Shown here: positions 23,901-35,749 of the stretch, one piece after another
How positions within the stretch are numbered: the first letter of the stretch is position 1
Layout: each line of letters opens with the position of its first letter
Assembly (NCBI GenBank): GCA_037953625.1
Contig: CM075655.1
Location: 19,548,001-19,612,000 of the forward strand
Length of the DNA: 64,000 nt
Direction: 5' to 3'
Origin: Crotalaria pallida
Lineage: Eukaryota > Streptophyta > Magnoliopsida > Fabales > Fabaceae
Position numbers and translations under genes: made by a program
Notes under the pieces: generated by a model
Told to the model about the DNA's origin: nothing
Databases searched by the model: none
The model's input: the letters and a program-made list of their open reading frames with translations, nothing else

Positions 23901-25275
23901 AATTTCATCATAGTTAAAGTTCTAACACCTATATACAAAGAACTAAGAACCATAACTAAAAACAAATTCATATTTAGAAAAATAGTTACATTTTCTAATT
24001 TATATCAAGTCTGGACAGCAACTTGATTTTCCAAAAAATTAATAATCTCATTCATTTAAAAACTTTCTTTTTCACATTATAAATTACACTAAACACATAG
24101 GCACATAAGCACATAAAATACCATTTTAAATTCATATATCCTTATGCTCATAAAATTTTCCAGAATATAAATAAATCCCCAAAATTATTAATTCTTATAA
24201 AAAAATCATTTCTTCAGTTGTTATTTCATGAAATCATTTCTGGAATTTAAGATATACACACCACATAACTACATATTTACTTAGAAAAATTACAACAACA
24301 TACTTACCAAATATCAAAAAAAATTTCGGTCATATCATCATGATAACAACAGTAACCAAAATTATGTTCACATAATCAATCAATTTAAACCTTATAATCA
24401 GTTATTAACTATAAAGAACAAAGAATCACTCATGCACATAAATATTCAACAATTATACAAATATTATTATTATTTCATGTACCTCATGGTTCATACAGTG
24501 AGTAAAATCAAGTTTTGCCAAATTTCTAAATCAAGTTTTGTTCAGTCATCAGAGGGTTATTTCTCTTTAAAAATTCATGACTAAACCTCAAACAATCATT
24601 ATCAAAATTTCAAAATCACTTAAACATTTTTATATGATTGCAAATCAAATTTTCCATGTCCTTATTTCTCTCTAAGAAAATTCGTTCATCATAAAGAAAT
24701 AAAAAGGGGAAACTTTGTTTCTTTAAACCACTTTATAAGTCCCTTTTTAATCCTTATTCATATGAACATGAATAAAATTCACAAATACTTAAAACAATTT
24801 AAAAACTTACATTTTAGAGTTTATGAAATAGGAATAGTTTTAAGAACATAACTTTACTGTTAGAAGGAGATTTCTCAAGAATGAAAACTTAAAACAAAAT
24901 CAGAAGAATAAATTAGCAGTAAATAGGAATACCTTTTTCTTAAGCAGGGCAAAAATGAAAAAGACTTCTCTGATACTCCTCTCTTCCTCACGCCTCCTTC
25001 TGCTAGTTCTAGGGTTCTTCCACAATTTTTTTCTCTTAGATTTTGGTTGAATGAAAGTGTTTAACAAAGGCTTTGGAAGGTTCTATTTATAGGATAAAAT
25101 TTTAGGTCTTCTCATCCTTCCTTGGATGATTCACACGACTAAGAGGGAGTAATCTACCCCTAGGAATTTGTTTTTGGCACTTAATGATAGTCTAGAAAAT
25201 TCCTCTTCAATTAATCCTAGCCTACAAGTTCCATGCACTTCTTAATCCCCAAAATAAGCACATGATGGAAATTAG
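20965..25275 (-). repeat. LTR-like segment G, left part (minus orientation)
   Basis: It begins TGTAACACCCCGATTTGG on plus, i.e. ends CGGGGTGTTACA on minus. A TATA box on the minus strand (TCCTATAAATAGAACC, about 25086-25096) is followed by a 5' UTR-like stretch and a donor-like AAAAAG|GTATTC near 24930, with an acceptor-like TGTCCACAG near 21526. So this is the promoter-to-3' part of a long LTR. There is no coding region. The opposite terminus, TGTAAGACCC, may be the one at 62504. Most of the ~4.3 kb is featureless AT-rich DNA. Confidence 0.45.
21927..21984. repeat. Two covarying short hairpins in segment G
   Basis: TACCAGACGCCGGTGGTA and TGACCAGACGCTGGTGGTCA lie 20 bp apart. The inner part is shared, while the outer pairs differ on both arms (TA..TA versus TGA..TCA). 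They resemble on a small scale the arrays in LTRs A, B and D. Confidence 0.5.
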
Positions 25276-25546
25276 TGTAACACCCCTAATTTTCGTCTCC
25301 CGAATAATAGGAAATTAATAATAAAAAGTTTTATTATTAATTTATAGAAATTTTTCCAAGTTTATATTTTGTATTTATTTAGCCTAAAATATAAAAATAG
25401 GTTGGAATATTTTTATATGGCAAATGAATGCAAAATATGAGGATATTGCATTTTGGTCCCTGAATGAGGACTTAAAGGTAATATTAAAAAGGTTCTTGGA
25501 GGGAAAGATTTAAAAATATTAATTTTTAAATTTTTTACTAATCTAA

Positions 25547-25586
25547 CCGGTTAGTAATGCCCTGTAACCGGTTAGACGATGAACCC
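25547..25586. promoter_or_regulatory. Paired TAACCGGTTA palindromes, LTR A U3
   Basis: CTAACCGGTTAG and TAACCGGTTAG, about 20 bp apart, lie roughly 280 bp from the LTR start and upstream of the TATA box. Two further pairs occur at 26633-26670 and 27008-27045, inside the predicted intron. The pairs recur in the 3' LTR near 53537, 54624 and 55003, with some decay. Confidence 0.8.
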
Positions 25587-25989
25587 AGAAACTAGGTTAG
25601 TGGATTTTGATGAGTAATCACTGGATTAATTCGATTAATCGCCACGAATCCCACTTAATTCATAGTGGAAGACGCGTGTCTCTCTGCATGTAAACAAATT
25701 CCTCTATAAAAAGCTAAGATTGATGAGAAATGGGGTTGATTTCTCTGAAACTAGAAGTGGAGAGGCTGATTAGGGTTTTCAATTCGTTGAAAGCAATTCT
25801 TCTTCTTCTTTGAGAGTTAGAGAACGAGGGATACACTTTTGGAAAGCTTAAATCAAGGGCTTTCCATTGATATAGAGTTTGTGAGCTAAGAGTGTCTGTG
25901 GAGGGATAAATTGATCCTAGAAGTTGGAACTGGAATAGCTGGAGTCTGAGTTTTCTGATTCAGGAAGCTTAGTTTGGGACTGGATTTTG

Positions 25990-27750
25990 GTAAGTATAGT
26001 CAACCTTTAAGTCTCAAATCTCTTTGATTCTCTAGTGCATGTTACCTATTTTGAGTCCTAACTGTTTTCCCCAATTTCTTTGGCCATTTGCTATGTCAAA
26101 ATTTCTGGTCTTTGGACCCTGTTGGTGAAATTCGTGGATGAGAGCAGATTTGAGGGTTTGTGAGAATCTGTGGAGTTTCTTCAATTTCTGTGTTAATCTT
26201 CATCAAACTAAATCTTAAGGTATGGGAGAAGTCTACCTTATACTAGATTTATACTAAAATTCAAGTGATTTAGGATTTGAGTAACAAAACTCAAAAAGGG
26301 CATTATGTGCAATATGGCACAAAGGCTTGGAGGCCAAAATCTTGCTCATTGTGGTTTTGAGCAACTTTATTTTGGTGCATGCAAAGTATATGGAAGCTGA
26401 ATTCTGAATTTGAATGCTAATTCTAAGTTTTGTTGTATTAAATTGTGTTTATGTGATTTTTCATGCAATTTGATGCTATAAACTTGATGCATGCAAATTA
26501 AATATGTTTCTGGGTATGAACATGTTTATTTTAAGGTATATGAACCCTGTGAATATTGGGATTTGGTTAGATTTGAGAAAAGAAGAAAATGAATTGTCAA
26601 AACTCTTGTTTTAGTGGACTGACTGCATAATCTAACCGGTTACTCGATATTCGTAACCGGTTAGACACGGCAGAATTTCAAAGAAAAATCAATTTATTAA
26701 ATCAGTCCTGAAGTCTTGGGAAATTCTGCTCAAATCTATATTGTAATTTCATTATAAATGATCTGAACATGAATTGTTAAAGTGCCATGGTTCAGGTTTG
26801 AGGATAAGAGGTTCATACCTTAATTCAATGGAATAATTTCAAGAGGAAATTAATCTTTATTGGAAACGAAATGTGATTTGGACTTTTGAATGATTAAACT
26901 GTGATTTTGAGGCATAAAACAATGTTTAATTGGTGTATATATTGGGTAGAGAATTCAAGAAAAAGGGTTTTTCTGAATTGCAATGGTAAGCAGTTCAGGT
27001 CTGTACTTCTAACCGGTTAGCCTGAAACTGTAACCGGTTAGTACCTGAATCTGAAAAATAAAAATTTAAGTTTTTTGAATACCATTGATTTTGTTTTACT
27101 CAAGCTAGGTTTAAAAGGCATGTTTTGATAAAAATTCAAAGGAGAATTTTATGCCAAAGATTATGCCTCAAATCAATCATTCAAAAAGGGAAATTAGAAT
27201 ATTTCTAAATCACATTAATTAATGTAAAGATAAAACCAACCTTGATATTTGTGCATCCATATAGACTGGAAGTCTGGTTGGTAGGAACGTTATCATATTC
27301 TGGGAATATGAGGAGGGTACTCCGGGAGTACAAATTTATAACCTACTTGATGACACATTATAGATATGTGGCCAGTGTCCGGGACCTGGTTTTTATGCGT
27401 TCTGGGAACGTATGCGTTCTGGGAACGTATGCGTTCTGGGAACGTGGTGCACACTCCGGGAGTGATGCTTGATATCCAAGTATGGTTCGACATTATGTTC
27501 TGGGAACAAATGTCGGTGTTCCGGGAACACAAGGGTGTATTGGATGGACGTCCAAGATGGACTTTTAGAGGCCTCAGTTGTGGATAGAAAATCATACATC
27601 ATGCCACTTGCATTATAAGAGTTATAATGTTGAAAACTGGTGTGTTCATATGTATTTGCATTATGATCTGTCCATGATATACTTGTGATTGTAATTTTAG
27701 TCTTTATCAATTATGTATTTGTGTATACTTACTCCCTGTGCCCTGTTTAG
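25990..27750 (+). other. Predicted intron within LTR A
   Basis: Donor GATTTTG|GTAAGTAT at 25990 and acceptor CCCTGTTTAG| at 27750 are both good plant consensus sites, and the TATA box is 285 bp upstream of the donor. The 3' LTR has the same sites. Splicing is inferred, not shown. Confidence 0.55.
27294..27530 (+). repeat. Array of short palindromes with constant centre, LTR A
   Basis: Units have the form [arm]TC-(C/T)GG-GA[arm]: CATATTCTGGGAATATG (27294), GTACTCCGGGAGTAC (27317), CGTTCTGGGAACG three times (27398, 27415, 27432), CACTCCGGGAGTG (27452), TGTTCTGGGAACA (27496) and GTGTTCCGGGAACAC (27516). The arms differ between units, yet each is self-complementary. Confidence 0.9.
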
Positions 27751-27753
27751 GTG

Positions 27754-28227
27754 ATGGCCAGATACCTAGCTTGCATCGAGATACGCCCTATCCCTAGCGG
27801 TATATGGACGTATGAGGAGCACCGTGCCACTTTTGAGGGGGAGCTTGAGATCACTCTCTACCACCCTAACCCTCTGGTGCGAGTGCGACCTCGTCGATTT
27901 AGGATTCCATTAGTCTATACTATGCATGTTCCACCCTTTTATACATATAGAGGACCACCCCCGGCTCGACCTATGCGTCATTTTCATAGTTTTCATTTTA
28001 GAGCTGCCACTCATTCCCATCCTTCCTCCCATAGAGTTGTCACTGAGGAGACATCTTCTCCTGGTCCGACTGATTATGATAGGACTGCTTCTGCAGATCC
28101 TAGACCCAGTGGTGGGGTCTCCACACAGTCGGGCGAGGTCGAGGAGGACCCTGTGGAGGATGAGAGCGAGGAGGAGGTGCATGTTGAGCCGACTGTTTCA
28201 GCTAGAGGTGGACCCGCTGTTTCATAG
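27754..28227 (+). CDS. LTR-encoded 157-residue protein, family unknown (5' LTR copy)
   Basis: The ATG lies 3 bp after the predicted splice acceptor, so the frame would start the second exon of an LTR-driven transcript. The N-terminal third is ordinary (MARYLACIEIRPIP); the middle is Pro/Arg/His-rich (PPFYTYRGPPPARPMRHFHS); the last 40 residues are acidic (EVEEDPVEDESEEEVHVEP). No zinc knuckle, membrane segment or known catalytic motif is seen. The second copy in the 3' LTR is also open, with about ten substitutions and no indel or stop. It lies upstream of gag and could be an accessory protein or a chance frame. Not recognised. Confidence 0.5.
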   Translation: MARYLACIEIRPIPSGIWTYEEHRATFEGELEITLYHPNPLVRVRPRRFRIPLVYTMHVPPFYTYRGPPPARPMRHFHSFHFRAATHSHPSSHRVVTEETSSPGPTDYDRTASADPRPSGGVSTQSGEVEEDPVEDESEEEVHVEPTVSARGGPAVS

Positions 28228-28866
28228 GAGCCTGCATAACATAGATGTTTTGGATCCTAGGTTCTAGGGATAGAGCTGTGGAGGATATGAGGAGCTGCTG
28301 AGGACACAGACGACTTGCTCTGGGACTTCTATTTTGGATTTTGTTATATATATTGTATATCTGAGAGGTCTTAGAGTGAGCTTTTATTTTATGCAGCTGG
28401 TCTGTATATGTTTTATCAAAACTTGCTATCTCGACTTTTTATCACTTGCTACTGACAGTACTGATGAGGTTGTATGTTATGACTTTTATATATATATGAT
28501 GTTTCTTTACCTCAGCAGTGCCCCATATGTATTATTTTTACTTCCGCGAACTCTGATTTATATTTAAAAGGGATTCGGCGATAAGTTTATGTTTGTATAT
28601 ATTCAAAACCACTCGAGAGGCAAATGATATGTTTTAATAATAACTTCAAATAATGTTTTCTATAATTAAGGAAATGTTATCTCGAGAAGTCCTTTCGAAA
28701 CTAAGATATTACTAAGCCGAATTCAAAAATGGTTTATGTTACAAAGGGTTTATGAACGAGCAAGTACTAGTTTTAAAAATGAAAAATTTTCTAGTCCTAA
28801 TTTTGATAGCAAGTGTTCAACTATTTGGAAATATTAATTATTTTCAAGTAAAAAGAGAGCGTCACA
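28228..28866 (+). other. LTR A, 3' part, non-coding
   Basis: U5-like sequence between the LTR frame and the LTR end. There is no gene. The matching place in the 3' LTR carries the CACTA-like insertion. Confidence 0.7.
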
Positions 28867-28873
28867 CCTTTGG

Positions 28874-28890
28874 TGGTATCAGAGCATTGG
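28874..28890 (+). other. Primer-binding site of element A (initiator tRNA-Met)
   Basis: TGGTATCAGAGCATTGG, the standard plant initiator-Met PBS core, 7 bp after the LTR end. Confidence 0.92.
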
Positions 28891-29028
28891 TCCTGTTCCT
28901 CATGGCCCCGAAGATGCAGCTAAGTATGATATTCAATGTTGATTGAATATGTTTTGAGTAAGTTAGTAGTAGTGTTTATGTTTTAAAGACCTTTTTAGTA
29001 ACCCAAAGCCCATAGCGCAGGTCTTTCT

Positions 29029-31960
29029 ATGGCAACCAGGAATAGAAATATTACTAATGAAATGTTAGAACGAATCACCACCGTTCTGGAAGGCATGCAG
29101 TAGCAGCAGAGACAACAACCATCTCAAGGGCGAGCTGGTAACCCATCTGCTGGCAACATGGCAAATCATGATGCTAAGACTCTGTCGGAGTTCAGAAAGT
29201 GCAATCCACCAAGGTTCGAGGGAGGATATAAACCTGATGAGGCGAACAAGTGGTTGTATGAGATTAATAAGATTTTCCGAACTCTGAGTGTTCTGATGAA
29301 CAGAAGGTGACCTATGCAGTTTACATGCTTCATGGAGAAGCTGAAAACTGGTGGGATCACACTGTCCAATTGCTGAATTTTGAAAGGAGGGCAATCAACT
29401 GGGGAGTATTTATGGAAAAGTTCCTTAATAAATATTTTCCAGAAGATTTGCGGAGAAAGAAGGAAGTGGAATTTATGCAATTGAAGCAGGGGGATATGAG
29501 TGTAGGAGAGTATGCTGCCAGATTCGAGGAGCTGATGAAGTACTCTCCCTATTACTTAAATAACCCTGATGAAAGGAGTAAGTGTGTGAAGTTTGAAGGT
29601 GGACTAAGGCCGAAACTGAAGTCTATCTTCAGTTATCAAAGGATTCAGAGTTTCCCTGCACTTGTGAATATGTGCAGAATGTATGAAGATGATAAGAAGG
29701 CGGAGCTGATTGGAAGTCAAGTGAAAGGGGTTGGACAAAACTATGGACCACAGAGGAAGAAGAAGTTTGATCATCGGAATAATGGTCCATATTCTAAGAG
29801 CAAGGGTAAGGGCAAGGCAGTGATGGATAACAGGAACAAGTCTCGCGATAATGCTCCTTATTGCGAGAAATGCAAGCGTTATCATCATGGTCAGTTTTGC
29901 TGGTCCACAGGGGGATGTTTCAAGTGTGGAAAACAAGGTCACTTTGCTCGTGAATGCAAGGAATCTGCAAAGGGAGATGCAAAGGGATCTGCTGGCAAGC
30001 CTGTGGTACAAGGAAGAGTATTTACCCTGAGTGGTAGTGAAGCAACCCAAACCCCGAATCTCGTGCAAGGTAACTTTCTGCTTAATAATCAACCTTGCAA
30101 AATCATGTTTGATTCTGGAGCTACACATTCTTTTGTTTCTCCTGAATGTGTGAATAGGCTGAATCTTGTTGTTTCTGATTCACCCTGCTATCTTAGTATA
30201 GATACCCCTACGGGAATACCGATCTTCACCTCTAAAGTCTGTTTAGGGTGTGATGTAGAAATTCTGGGTCGTTTATCCAAGGTAGATTTGGTTTGTCTCC
30301 CTAAGTTACAATTGGATGTGATCTTGGGTATGGATTGGTTGATGAAAAACCAAGTGATCATCAATTGTGAGGAAAAGACAATTCAATATAGGACCCTTGA
30401 ACCGGAGGATTACATGTGTTTATTCTTGGCTTCTGGATAAGAAGAGTCGATGTCGATCGAGGAAATTCCGGTGGTGAGGGAATTTCCGGAAGTATTTCCT
30501 GAAGAGATACCAGGATTACCTCCGAAGCGAGAGATAGAGTTTGGGATTGACTTAGTCCCTGGGGCTGGTCCCATCTCTATTGCTCCTTATAGGATGGCAC
30601 CACCAGAAGTGGCAGAGATGAAGAAGCAAATCAAGGAACTGTTGCAGAAACAGATGATCAGGCCAAGCGTTTCGCCTTGGGGAGCTCCATTACTGTTTGT
30701 AAAGAAGAAAGATGGGAGTATGAGGATGTGTGTGGACTACAGGCAGTTGAATAAGGTCACTATTAAGAATAAGTATCCCTTGCCAAGGATTGATGACCTT
30801 ATGGACCAAGTAAGGGGAGCTGCAGTATTCTCCAAGATTGATCTGAGATCCGGTTATCATCAGATCAGGATAAAGGAGGAGGATATACCCAAGACCACAT
30901 TTCGATCTCGATACGGTCATTATGAGTATGTTGTGATGCCGTTCGGATTGACTAATGCACCTGCTATTTTCATGGACTACATGAACCAGATCTTTAGACC
31001 ATATCTGGATTTGTTTGTGGTGGTATTTATTGACGATATTTTGGTCTATTCTAAAAATCCGGAAGAGCATGAAGAGCATCTCAGGATTGTGTTAAAGGTC
31101 CTGAAGGAGAAGCAATTATATGCCAAGCTTACGAAATGTGAGTTTTGGTTGAATGAAGTGAAGTTTTTGGGGCATGTAATCTCTAAAGAAGGAATTTCGG
31201 TGGATCCAGCGAAAGTAAGCTCAGTGCTAAGTTGGGAATAGCCTAAGACTGTGACGGAGGTGAGAAGTTTCTTAGGGCTAGCTGGATACTACCGTCGGTT
31301 CATAGAAGGATTTTCAAAGATTGCATTGCCTTTGACTAAGTTGACTCGGAAAGATCAATCGTTCGTGTGGGACGATCGGTGCGAAGTTAGTTTCCGTGAG
31401 TTGAAGGAAAGGTTAACATCGTCTCCTGTGTTAATCTTACCTGATCCTCACAAGAGTTTTGAAGTATACTGTGATGCATCTAAGCAAGGACTGGGTTGTG
31501 TATTGATGCAAGAAGGAAGAGTGGTGGCTTATGCATCGCGACAATTGAATAATCATGAAGTGAATTACCCGACACACGATTTAGAATTGGCTGCGATCGT
31601 GTTTGCCTTAAAGATATGGAGACATCATCTCTATGGTACTACATTCCAAGTATTTAGTGACCATAAGAGTTTGAAATATCTGTTCGACCAGAAAGAGTTG
31701 AACATGAGGCAAAGAAGATGGATGGAGTTTTTGAAAGATTATGACTTTAAACTCCACTATCATCCGGGTAAAGCGAATGTGGTTGCAGATGCTTTGAGTC
31801 GGAAAGCAATTCACATAAGTGCGATGATGGTTAAGGAAGCAGCGTTGATTGAAGAATTCAGAGACTTGAGCTTGTTGACACAAGTGGAGCCATCAGGTAT
31901 CAAGTTAGGGATGTTGCAGATCACAAACAAGTTCTTGGAAAGAATTTGGGAGTTGCAACG
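29029..31960 (+). pseudogene. Element A gag-pol, 5' part (gag, protease, RT, RNase H), broken
   Basis: The ATG at 29029 starts gag (MATRNRNITNEM). A TAG stop falls near 29101 and a one-base frame change near 29285; after that the frame runs from 29307. Visible in order: retrotransposon gag domain (VGEYAARFEELMKYSP), zinc knuckle CFKCGKQGHFAREC, aspartic protease MFDSGATHSF with ILGMDWL, in-frame TAA at 30438-30440, reverse transcriptase (VKKKDGSMRMCVDYRQLN, PFGLTNAPAIF, catalytic FIDDILVYS), in-frame TAG at 31239-31241, and RNase H (YCDASKQGLGCVLMQEGRV, DHKSLKYLF). It ends where element B begins. Three stops and one frameshift make it non-functional; several look like C-to-T changes, as methylated DNA tends to suffer. 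Confidence 0.93.
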
Positions 31961-33370
31961 ACCTCTACTATTATGGACCTAATCCCAAAACTTGTGCAAA
32001 GACCTCCCGATTGAATTTAAACCCTTAGTTCTGCTTGAGTAACAAAAAGAATATCTTGTCATGTATAAATCCAAGTGTTGTCACTTGGGGGTTTAAGTTC
32101 AATTGATATGAATTGCTAGGACTCCCTACTTACCTTTTGTTTAGTATCAAAGTTATCGAAACTAAACTAGTGGTGGAGTCAGCTACTAATCTGATATAAA
32201 AGTTGTTTTCGTTCTTCCTGGATTCTAATCTAAACGATACGAACTAAATCACTCGTTTAGATTAGAATCGAGCAAGAAGTTATTTTGATTCTCCTGGTTC
32301 CACCTCTAATTTTCGTCCGTTTACTTTAACGCTAAACTTATTCCGCATATGAACATATGTCGAGAACCTTTCTATTGAGTTTGAACCGCTTCCCCAAGTT
32401 AGGCAAAAATCCTTTTATACTCGCCAATCAAATTGACGTAGTTCAGCGATTTAAATTCAATGATCGGTACTCAATGCTTATTTCACACTTGGCATCACAG
32501 TTGTTTGAATCGAGATTAGCTATGGAATTAACCATTAGTTTAATTTTAAGCATTCTTTTCCGTTCTCTCGGATACTAGCCCAATCAATGTGACTTTAAGC
32601 ACTTGATTAGATTAGCATCGAGATTCTAATTTATACAATCCATATGGTTCCATTTCAAATCTCCATCCGACTACTCTGATACCAACTAGTTGTCAAACAC
32701 ATATATTCAAATCATAAACAATTAAGCATAGTGAAGCAAAGAGAAGCATATTATTGACATTAAGGTTTCATACAAAGGAAATCGCTTACAAATTCACAAT
32801 AGTGTACAAACTTTTTAATTTCAGTGACTTCATCTCCCGATAGATATAATGTCGGACTGGCCATTTCCAACACTACATTTAATCGGTGGTAGTAGCCCTC
32901 GCAATTCGATTGAGTTCCTGAACTATTTGTTCGAAATTAACTAGATTTCCTTTGTATAAAACTCTAACTTTAGAATAGTCCAGAGGCTCAACATTTACGC
33001 TTTAGACTAATCGTGTTCATACCACTTAGGTTTCCTGTTTGCAATTGGGTGAATACTCAGAATATCCAATTCTTTGAATCACTAAGGGATCCTGCTTAGT
33101 TTCCAAAGAGTTCGATTCTCTTTTCACTTTCATAAAAATTTCTTAGTTTAACACTTTTTGCTATTTACCATTTGCAAACATAAACTCATTCAGTTCATTG
33201 CAAATATACACAACCATAGTATCAAATATATATAAATCCACTAGTTATTCAGAAGTTTTCACTTGTATGGGTCTCACCTCTGGTCAAGAAGCTTGAGATG
33301 AGAGTGTCGCAGCGGGATCGAGATTACTTTCCCTCAGGTCGAAAGGAAGAAACTGCTCTGATACCATAAA
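31961..33370 (-). repeat. Partial duplicate interior of element B
   Basis: Nearly identical to 38420-39358 joined to 48478-48953; the two halves are separated by element C in that copy only. It begins CCTCTACTATTATGGACC and ends with a PBS complement. It has no protein-like frame. Confidence 0.88.
33353..33370 (-). other. Primer-binding site of element B, left copy
   Basis: The minus strand reads TTTATGGTATCAGAGCAG next to the LTR end, a tRNA-Met type PBS. The same sequence is at 48936-48953. Confidence 0.9.
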
Positions 33371-33827
33371 TGTAACACCCCGATTTTATAATGAATAATA
33401 ATCAATAAACGTTTAAAAATAAATATAGGACTTTAAATTTTCTTTTACAAATCAGAGTTCGCAAATAACGTTGAGGGCTTTCATTTTACAATATAATATA
33501 ATACACATTGAGTTCCTTTCTTTCGACTGATCCACTGAGCACCCTGATCTCCAAGTTCCTTGCTCATACACCTAAAATGTTAACCACATAAGGGTGAGAC
33601 CTTTTCACAACACAGTGAATCAGAAGATAATTTAAAGCTCATAATATAAACTCAAGAATAACAATCAAATCAAGTCAGGGATCAACCAATTCATTTCATT
33701 ACCATTTCCTTATACAATCCTTTTTATCCATTTTCCATTTACCCTATTCGTTTCCTTAATCCTTTCCATTACGATTACATTACCTTTTCCATTATTAGTC
33801 CCTTTTATTTTAATTCCTCTTCCATTG

Positions 33828-34079
33828 GGTGTAACCTCAAGCAGAGATCTACACCTTACCATTGTGTGTAACCCCAAACAGAGATCTACACACAGTGTAT
33901 GCAACCACAAACAGTGATCTGCATACACCCCATCTCATTTATGTAACCTCAAATAGAGATCTACATAAACTCCCCTTTTTACTTTTTACCTTTCCATTAT
34001 TCATTTTCCATTAATGTGTGTAACCCCAAACAGAGATCTACACACACAGTGTAAGCAACCACAGACAGTGATCTGCAAA
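33828..34079 (-). repeat. Hairpin array with constant loop and changing stem, LTR B
   Basis: Six units share the loop ACC.CAAACAGAGATC (variants ACCACAAACAGTGATC). Arms are GGTGTA/TACACC, TGTGTGTA/TACACACA, GTGTATGCA/TGCATACAC, TTATGTA/TACATAA and TGTGTGTA/TACACACA; a sixth is imperfect. The array is repeated in the right LTR at about 49410-49662. Confidence 0.92.
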
Positions 34080-35200
34080 CATTTCCATTTTTACCGTACA
34101 CCACTAGGATTTGGATACCCGCTAGGTAATTGGCACACCTGTCTAGGGACTTGGAACACCTGCCCAGGACTTTACACCCATCCAGACCATAACCTGTAGG
34201 ACTATGTACTTTTACCAATCCATTTATTTAGTCAAATTATTGGTGTGGAAAACTGATTCTGAGGGTCACCCGGCGCCTACAGGGCGGTTTGGCCTGATGG
34301 GTAATTGGCCTGGCAGGTAATTGGCCCTAACAGGTAATTGAAACACCTAGCCGGGTACCTAGTGTTCCGGGCCCCACTGATCAGTTTCCACTTTAGTTAC
34401 CTTTATCATTATCATTTAAACAACAATCCATTCCAATCATATAAATCATAGTCACTTCAATCAATGACCACATATATGTACAAATAATCATAAGCCTTCA
34501 CATATAGTCTCACTTTCAATTTCCAGTCCCTTTAGTACCATTCATTTATAATTCATAATCACAAGCATTCTCCAAATAATCACACACAGCAACTCATAAA
34601 TAACACGTATCATTCATCATCAAAAACAATTCCAGAGATTCACATTTAGGGTCACATTCACAATTTGCATTTAACCACACTCAATACTAACACTTATAAT
34701 CATATTCTATCACATTGACCAATTCACCTTTACAACCTTTTTCCCTTTTATTATCACGTAATCCACTCATGACCTTTAGTTCTATTCAAGTTGCAAATCA
34801 ATAATCCTTATTCTTTCATTATTATTTCCATTTGCATATCCTTTCCTTTTATACTTAGCCATATACATCACATACTTCCCAGCATTCAATCAAGTAACAC
34901 AATTAGCACTTGAAGAAATTCACATATATCCATAAATCAGTCGACATACTCAGGTATGTCTCAGAGTGCTTAAAATAAATCATCTCCCTAGGGTCCTTCA
35001 CTTCCTACTTATTTATTATACAACAATTAAACATTAACAATTTCCAAACTAACAACATTACCCAATATACTCCCGTTATCCTTCTTTAATTCTAATTACC
35101 TCTTAATCCATCACCCACAACCCAATTTAACCATTAAACTCAAATCCTATTATAAACCCTAACTATCCCTAACTCAAGGTGCGGAAAAGACACTCCCCTT
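34080..35200. other. LTR B intron body, non-coding
   Basis: AT-rich apart from 34255-34380, which repeats CAGGTAATTGGC-type phrases (GGGTAATTGGCC, GCAGGTAATTGG, ACAGGTAATTG). No gene. Confidence 0.6.
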
Positions 35201-35749
35201 ACCTTGGAGAGAGAGAGCTCGATTGAAGCTCCAAGGACTTTGAATCTACTCCCGGTCTATCTAATTTCCAGCTCCCTAAACCGATTCCCATCAGATCCTT
35301 GGGATTGGAAGAGAGAGAAAGTGCCCTAGGTGAGAGAGAGAGAGAGAGAGAGCTCCATAGAGAGAGAGAGCTTGAAATTAAGAGAGGGATAGTGTTTGAG
35401 TATAGGATTTAGCCCAAATCAAGGTTAAATCCATGGGTGAGGGTAGAAATTAAGGTTTGGGTGCTTAGGGTTTGGGTTTTGTTTGTGGTTATGTGAAGAG
35501 AGGGAGAGAGCCATGGGGAGAGAGAAAGGCTCCATGAAAGAGGGAAAAGGAGAAGGAATTATGAAGGAGGGAGAGATTTGCCATGGGGGAGGTTATGAGA
35601 AGAGAATTTGGTGGTTATGGGTGTTTGGTGGTGGCTTGGTGTGAAGAAGAAGGGGAAAGGGGTGGAAAATGAGAGAAGGGAGGGAGTTGATGCGGCCAAA
35701 ATGAAAGAAAGGGGAGGGCTGGTGCTGAATTTATGCACCTGGTGCGGAG

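Larger units (their letters stand above)
25276..28866 (+). repeat. 5' LTR of element A (3,591 bp)
   Basis: TGTAACACCCC...GCGTCACA. Landmarks: paired TAACCGGTTA palindromes (25547-25586), TATA box (CTATAAAAAG near 25704), a predicted intron (25990-27750), the hairpin array (27294-27530) and a 157-residue frame (27754-28227). It is very similar to the 3' LTR apart from one fewer hairpin unit and one insertion there. Confidence 0.92.

Noticed and set aside
27926..28267. 113-residue frame overlapping the LTR A protein
   Set aside because: Different frame over the same DNA; the frame beginning at the acceptor-proximal ATG is longer and has the more protein-like composition.
28874..28890. tRNA gene
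   Set aside because: Only the 3'-complementary primer-binding stretch is present; no cloverleaf follows.
29604..31079. Minus-strand frames of 129-174 residues
   Set aside because: Antisense shadows of element A gag and reverse transcriptase.
33828..34079. Possible CRISPR array
   Set aside because: Irregular spacing, hairpins with variable stems, location inside a plant LTR, and no cas genes.
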